Positions 60,488 through 64,000 of a stretch of 64,000 nucleotides of DNA are shown here, piece by piece. This DNA comes from Odontocerum albicorne. Taxonomy: Eukaryota; Arthropoda; Insecta; Trichoptera; Odontoceridae. Numbering within the stretch: the stretch's first letter is position 1; the number at the start of each line of letters is the position of its first letter. The notes beneath the pieces were generated by a model, which saw nothing but the letters and a program-made list of their open reading frames with translations, was not told where the DNA came from and did no database searches. The stretch covers positions 16,449,220 to 16,513,219 of the forward strand of contig OX463859.1 in the NCBI GenBank assembly GCA_949825065.1, written 5' to 3'. A program made the position numbers and the translations under genes.

Positions 60488-60700
60488 TGACGACCTCCAT
60501 GGCCTAGTTGATAAGACGCTTGTCTCCCAACCGGTTACGGGTTTGAGTGCCGTTGGAACTCAGATTACAAAAAAAAAGATTCCAGTTAGGTTTTCACTTA
60601 AGGCCTCTTTAACATCTTTCTGGTTTAGTTGGAAGAGATTGCTTCACGGCAATAAGCCCACCAGATTGTACTGTATACAATGAAAGTGTAATACGATAAA
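60488..60700 (+). mobile_element. SINE-1, complete, best-preserved copy
   Basis: Head GACCTCCATGGCCTAGTTGA, B box TTACGGGTTTGAGTGCCG, body TTTTCACTTAAGGCCTCTTT and AACATCTTTCTGGTTTAGTT, tail GGAAGAGATTGCTTCACGGC, AATAAGCCCACCAGATTGTA and CTGTATACAATGAAAGTGTA. Confidence 0.85.
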
Positions 60701-60892
60701 ATTTCTCTGAACAAGCAATGAGCATAGCGAAACTGCTGATATAGGTAATTTGTGTAGAATTTTGTAAATATTTGAATAAATAAACATATTTTAAACTAGT
60801 AGCACTTATATAGGTCCCGTTGCCTTTATTTTATTCCTCAAGACAACTGATTCGGCTCTTACCAACTCGATTGATCGTCATTGTCGTCAACA

Positions 60893-61112
60893 TTGCTGGG
60901 CCTTGCAGCGGAGGATCCCCTCACCATTTCAACGTTAATTCTGTTGGAAATCGAAGCCGTGCCGTGAGATTTTTGTTTCCATATTTTTTATCTTCTTTGA
61001 TCAAGTGAGCCGGTGAACACCAGCAAACTCACCGACCACACTACTGTACTGGATCCGATGGCACACCGAAGTGAGAGGATCGGAGCATACCGACATGTTT
61101 TTCCCCTTCTCT
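60893..61112 (-). mobile_element. SINE-3 body, reverse copy
   Basis: Plus-strand GAGGATCCCCTCACCATTTC, AACACCAGCAAACTCACCGA and GATGGCACACCGAAGTGAGA are the complement of the body at 59150-59335. The tRNA-like head is missing. Confidence 0.75.
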
Positions 61113-61148
61113 TGGAAGAATAGATATGATTGACGGTAATATTTATAT

Positions 61149-61345
61149 GACAACCTCCGTGGCTTAGTTGGTAAGATTCTCTTATCCCGGCTGTTGCATT
61201 TTAGATTTCTCTGGGTACCCATTTTTTATTCAGTATGGTTTTTACATAAGGTCTCGTTGACAAATCTATAGTTGGTTAGAAGAGATTGCCTTTAGATGGT
61301 TTTAATCTGCTGGGTTCTACTGTACCCAACTAAAGTGAATTTTTT
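61149..61345 (+). mobile_element. SINE-1, complete
   Basis: Head CAACCTCCGTGGCTTAGTTG, a damaged B box, body TTTTTACATAAGGTCTCGTT, tail GAAGAGATTGCC and GGGTTCTACTGTACCCAAC. Confidence 0.7.
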
Positions 61346-61943
61346 TTTATAACAATACATCTTCAATATAACACTATAAGTCCTGCACTGATTTCATGCT
61401 CAAGCAGGTATCTATAAAAATAAAAGTAAAATAAAAACACAAGTAACTACGAGTATAAGCACTTTTTGGCCAAATATTTTTATTGATAAAGTAAATATTT
61501 AAAAAAATATTCCTTCTCAATTAATAAATTGTTTACAAAATCGTATCGACCGTTTGTCTTTTTCGTAAAACAAACGAAATTTCCGCTAACGTCAACAAAT
61601 CTCACCTTTATAATTTTTATCGAAAAATGTCGTATTCGTATGATATTGGCTGGAAAATAATATTGACTCATGCCATAAATGTTTGCCTTTTCAGCAAACT
61701 TTTTAGTAAATTCTAAACTCCAACCTTACGAAACAACAAACAATATTTCACTCGATACATACATTTATGTAAGACTATAAATACGTATTTGTTTAGTAAA
61801 TGTCAAAAATAACAAGATGATTGAATACGACGGTTTTTTTTATTATAACATATTACATAAATAGTGCCATTTTTTAACTACAGCTCAAAAACACCACTTT
61901 ATAAAATTTTGATGGAATGAAGTTCAACTGCAATTGAAACATT
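61346..61943. other. AT-rich, no feature seen
   Basis: One TACGAGTA at 61448. Confidence 0.3.
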
Positions 61944-62232
61944 TTATTTGCCAACAATACGGCTTCTGATGTTTGCACGCTGGATAATATACCCAGCGTC
62001 CAAACGATGCTTTCTAGATCGATGGATGATTACCCTAGAGGAATATAAACTCGCTGGATAGCAGGCGGCTGCAGTGGAGATAACCGTCACTTGTGAGTGA
62101 TTCCAATGTGTTTCTCCAAGAGTGTGGTCATCCGCAAAGATTGTGTCAAGTATGACTAAGGTTATAGTACACACGCCTTGCATAAGGAGGGTTTCATCGA
62201 CTTGGCAATATTGTGGAGGACTTTTCAATATA
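61944..62232 (-). CDS. Candidate coding segment, unrecognised
   Basis: The minus frame reads PPQYCQVDETLLMQGVCTIT, LVILDTIFADDHTLGETHWN, HSQVTVISTAAACYPASLYS, SRVIIHRSRKHRLDAGYIIQ and ends RANIRSRIVGK. Codon use is balanced and the composition protein-like. The stop overlaps an AATAAA, which could be a polyadenylation signal. The first 20 or so codons upstream are AT-driven, so the true start is unclear and an exon is possible. I recognise no family; a mobile-element protein is another option. Confidence 0.35.
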
Positions 62233-62275
62233 TTTATTCGCGGTAGAATAAATAAGTTGGTATTTAACAAAATAT

Positions 62276-62427
62276 ATTACCCGTAGATTGCGGGTTCAAA
62301 TCACGCTGGAACTAAGATTTTTAAAGAAGATTCTTGTCTGGTTTTCTCTCAAGACTCCTTTAATATATTTCTGGTTGATTGGAAAAGATTGCAATATGAC
62401 AATAAGCCTGCCAGGGTGTGGTGTATA
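62276..62427 (+). mobile_element. SINE-1, 5'-truncated at the B box
   Basis: It starts GTAGATTGCGGGTTCAAATC, then GACTCCTTTAATATATTTCT, GATTGGAAAAGATTGCAATA, TGACAATAAGCCTGCCAGGG and GTGTATACATAAC. Its end lies against the hAT element. Confidence 0.7.
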
Positions 62428-64000
62428 CATAACGTGACCATTTATTTTTTGACTCAAAACGGGACATTGGTTTATTTAAGTCAAATAACCATAGGTAGTC
62501 ATTGAAAAAAAAAACTTTTTAAAGTTATATTGATGTATTTAGAAAAATTAAGATAACATTAAAGTTACTAATTGAAATCCAAAATGTTTAGTTATATTTA
62601 TATTTTTCAGAGGAACAAATTTGTTTTAAAACATTTGGTGATGATTTTAAGTAGGAATGAAACTCTTGGCACGTTTTTTTTATATTGACCTTGGTAATCA
62701 ACATCGCCTTTAAAACTGGAATTTGTAACTGAGTTTTCTCAGATGTCCATAATTTGTTCATCATAGAAAATACTCTTTCTACTGGAGCATTTGTAGCAGG
62801 CAAACATAAAATATATTCAATTAAAACAGAAAAATTTTCATGCTGCAGATTGTTGGCGTGAAAATGTTTGAATACTTCCACCCAACGAGTTTCCGTGGAA
62901 ACATTTTGATTATTCCATTCTGTTACCTTTTGCGATGTAATGTAGTTAGAAATTAATGAAAATTCGTCAAAAACTTCTGTATCTTTATTACTATCAATAT
63001 ATTCCTTTTCAATTAGGACATCCAGAGCTTTTTGAATGTCTTCCCATGCGGGGACGTTTTTTAAATCTGCCCAAAAAAATATCTCCATTTCTTTGGTTAG
63101 AAAGCAAGTCCACTGCTCCAGATATTCACGGCTTGTTTTATAAAATTCTGTAGCCGTCCTTTTCACAAACTCTTCATCGATACCAGTACCATTATCTTTC
63201 AATTTCACCATAAATTGACGGACTGAAAATGGGAGAAACTGATTGGTCTGTTTCTGAGTGAAATTATCTTTTAGTTGATTGATTTCTTTTGCAGCTTCAA
63301 TTGCTGATACAGTCTGACCTTCAAGTTTCAATACAGCTTGATGAAAACTTGCTGACTGAGCGTGTAAAAAATAAAGCCACATTTCTGATGTGGGATCTTC
63401 AAAAAAGTTTTTTAGTAAAATGGGACATTTTTCAATACTCAAAAAGTAGTTTTTTAATGGCTGATACATTTTTAAAACCCTTTCTAATGCAGGCATAAGA
63501 GCAAGCCATCTGGTTTTGCTATAGCCGAGCATTTGTTGATATTCCGTTTCAGTTTCGGCGCAAAACTCCTTTAGAGCTTCAACTCGAATCGTGTAAATAT
63601 AAAAAAATGAATATATCTTCACAATTATACTTTCATAATCTAAGGGTAGCCCATCTGCAGCAGATTTTACAGCATTATGAATTACATGGGCTCCACATCC
63701 AATACCTATTAATGGCTTTTTCATAAATGTTTGTAATTTTGTCAAGACATTGTTAGTTCCTCGCCTAGCTGCGCCCCCGAAATTGACGTTGGCATTGTCC
63801 CCACAAAATGCCACGACTTTTTCTGTTAAATTGTAATCTGTCAACACTTGGTTTAAATAATTGACAATAATATCTGAAGTCTCACCTGGCTGTTCTTGTA
63901 GGTCTAAAATTTTCACTTGTACACCTACGTAGGGTAGAAAAAAGCGCACTACAATAGGGTATATTTTCTTACTACCATGGTTTGAAGCGTCAGTCAAAAT
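62428..64000 (-). mobile_element. hAT element, 3' part (runs off the window)
   Basis: It contains the transposase gene and about 160 bp beyond its stop. The 3' end is placed where SINE-1 sequence ends (about 62428; GTGACCATTTATTTTTTGAC just inside). The terminal repeat cannot be confirmed because the other end lies outside the window. Confidence 0.65.
62588..64000 (-). CDS. hAT-superfamily transposase, 5' end outside window
   Basis: One uninterrupted frame of 469 residues is visible, open to the window edge; the apparent first codon is a TTG, so the protein starts outside. The RNase-H-like catalytic core shows the first Asp at residue 3 (ILTDASNHG), the second at residue 67 (FCGDNANVNFGG) and a Glu at residue 407 in TNAPVERVFSMM, where hAT enzymes place the third acid. 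The C-terminal dimerisation block (ERVFSMMNKLWTSEKTQLQI) closes the protein. A Cys-Gly-x-His stretch (CGAHVIHNAV, residue 101) follows the second Asp, as in many hAT proteins. The BED finger expected at the N-terminus would lie beyond the edge. No stop or frameshift is visible, so the element may be recent or the gene retained. The assignment to hAT is firm, the family is not. Confidence 0.9.
   Translation of the reverse strand: MLTDASNHGSKKIYPIVVRFFLPYVGVQVKILDLQEQPGETSDIIVNYLNQVLTDYNLTEKVVAFCGDNANVNFGGAARRGTNNVLTKLQTFMKKPLIGIGCGAHVIHNAVKSAADGLPLDYESIIVKIYSFFYIYTIRVEALKEFCAETETEYQQMLGYSKTRWLALMPALERVLKMYQPLKNYFLSIEKCPILLKNFFEDPTSEMWLYFLHAQSASFHQAVLKLEGQTVSAIEAAKEINQLKDNFTQKQTNQFLPFSVRQFMVKLKDNGTGIDEEFVKRTATEFYKTSREYLEQWTCFLTKEMEIFFWADLKNVPAWEDIQKALDVLIEKEYIDSNKDTEVFDEFSLISNYITSQKVTEWNNQNVSTETRWVEVFKHFHANNLQHENFSVLIEYILCLPATNAPVERVFSMMNKLWTSEKTQLQIPVLKAMLITKVNIKKTCQEFHSYLKSSPNVLKQICSSEKYKYN

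Overview
This window looks like nuclear DNA from an insect or other arthropod. It is strongly AT-rich and almost entirely made of transposable-element remnants, with no bacterial-style gene organisation and no ribosome binding sites. The evidence is mariner, hAT and IS630/Tc1-like DNA transposons, tRNA-headed SINEs with an RTE-like 3' tail, several non-LTR retrotransposon families, and only isolated exon-like open frames. The SINE tail resembles those known in Lepidoptera, but the order cannot be fixed from this sequence. The region is probably intergenic or the inside of very long introns.

Names used here are local labels. LINE-A is a non-LTR element whose 3' end encodes a reverse-transcriptase C-terminus; at least 17 fragments lie on both strands. 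LINE-B to LINE-F are other non-LTR remnants (13.3, 24.4, 26.9/38.0/40.8, 32.1-33.2 and 37.1 kb), with a further possible one at 50.0 kb. SINE-1 has a tRNA-like head and a tail reading about 'GGAAGAGATTGCC..GGCAATAAGCC..TTGTACTGTATACAA'. SINE-2 has the same kind of head but a different body. SINE-3 has another tRNA-like head and its own body. MITE-1 is the 0.9-1.5 kb element inside a (TA)n tract. MITE-2 has 'GTACCCGGCGGTAAGTAA' ends. MITE-3 is a near-perfect palindrome.

Layout: 0.7-1.85 kb is a (TA)n microsatellite split by MITE-1. 2.7-9 kb holds MITE-2, SINE and LINE-A pieces. 9.5 kb has a 39-bp tandem array. 11.9-17.1 kb is a dense nest: LINE-A copies interrupted by an IS630/Tc1-like deletion derivative, a SINE-1, a MITE-3 and a MITE-2. 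17.8-29 kb is mostly SINE and LINE remnants with a GC-rich island at 19.8-20.04 kb. 30.77-32.06 kb is a complete but triply broken mariner, directly followed by a reverse LINE with a destroyed YADD box. 33-41 kb holds further LINE and SINE remnants. 41.77-42.5 kb is a hAT-type MITE with a perfect 8-bp target duplication. 46.5-47.1 kb carries the two best candidates for host exons, on opposite strands. 47.9-61.3 kb is again LINE, SINE and MITE material with a 20-bp tandem array at 58 kb. The right edge (62.6-64.0 kb) carries a long, open hAT transposase gene on the minus strand that runs off the window.

The only long intact coding sequence is the hAT transposase. I found no convincing rRNA, functional tRNA, CRISPR array or complete host gene. 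I did not find a clear new biological system. The observations most worth testing are the transposon inserted in the (TA)n tract, the excess of the 8-mer TACGAGTA, the shared-head SINE families and the GC3-rich exon at 46.9 kb.
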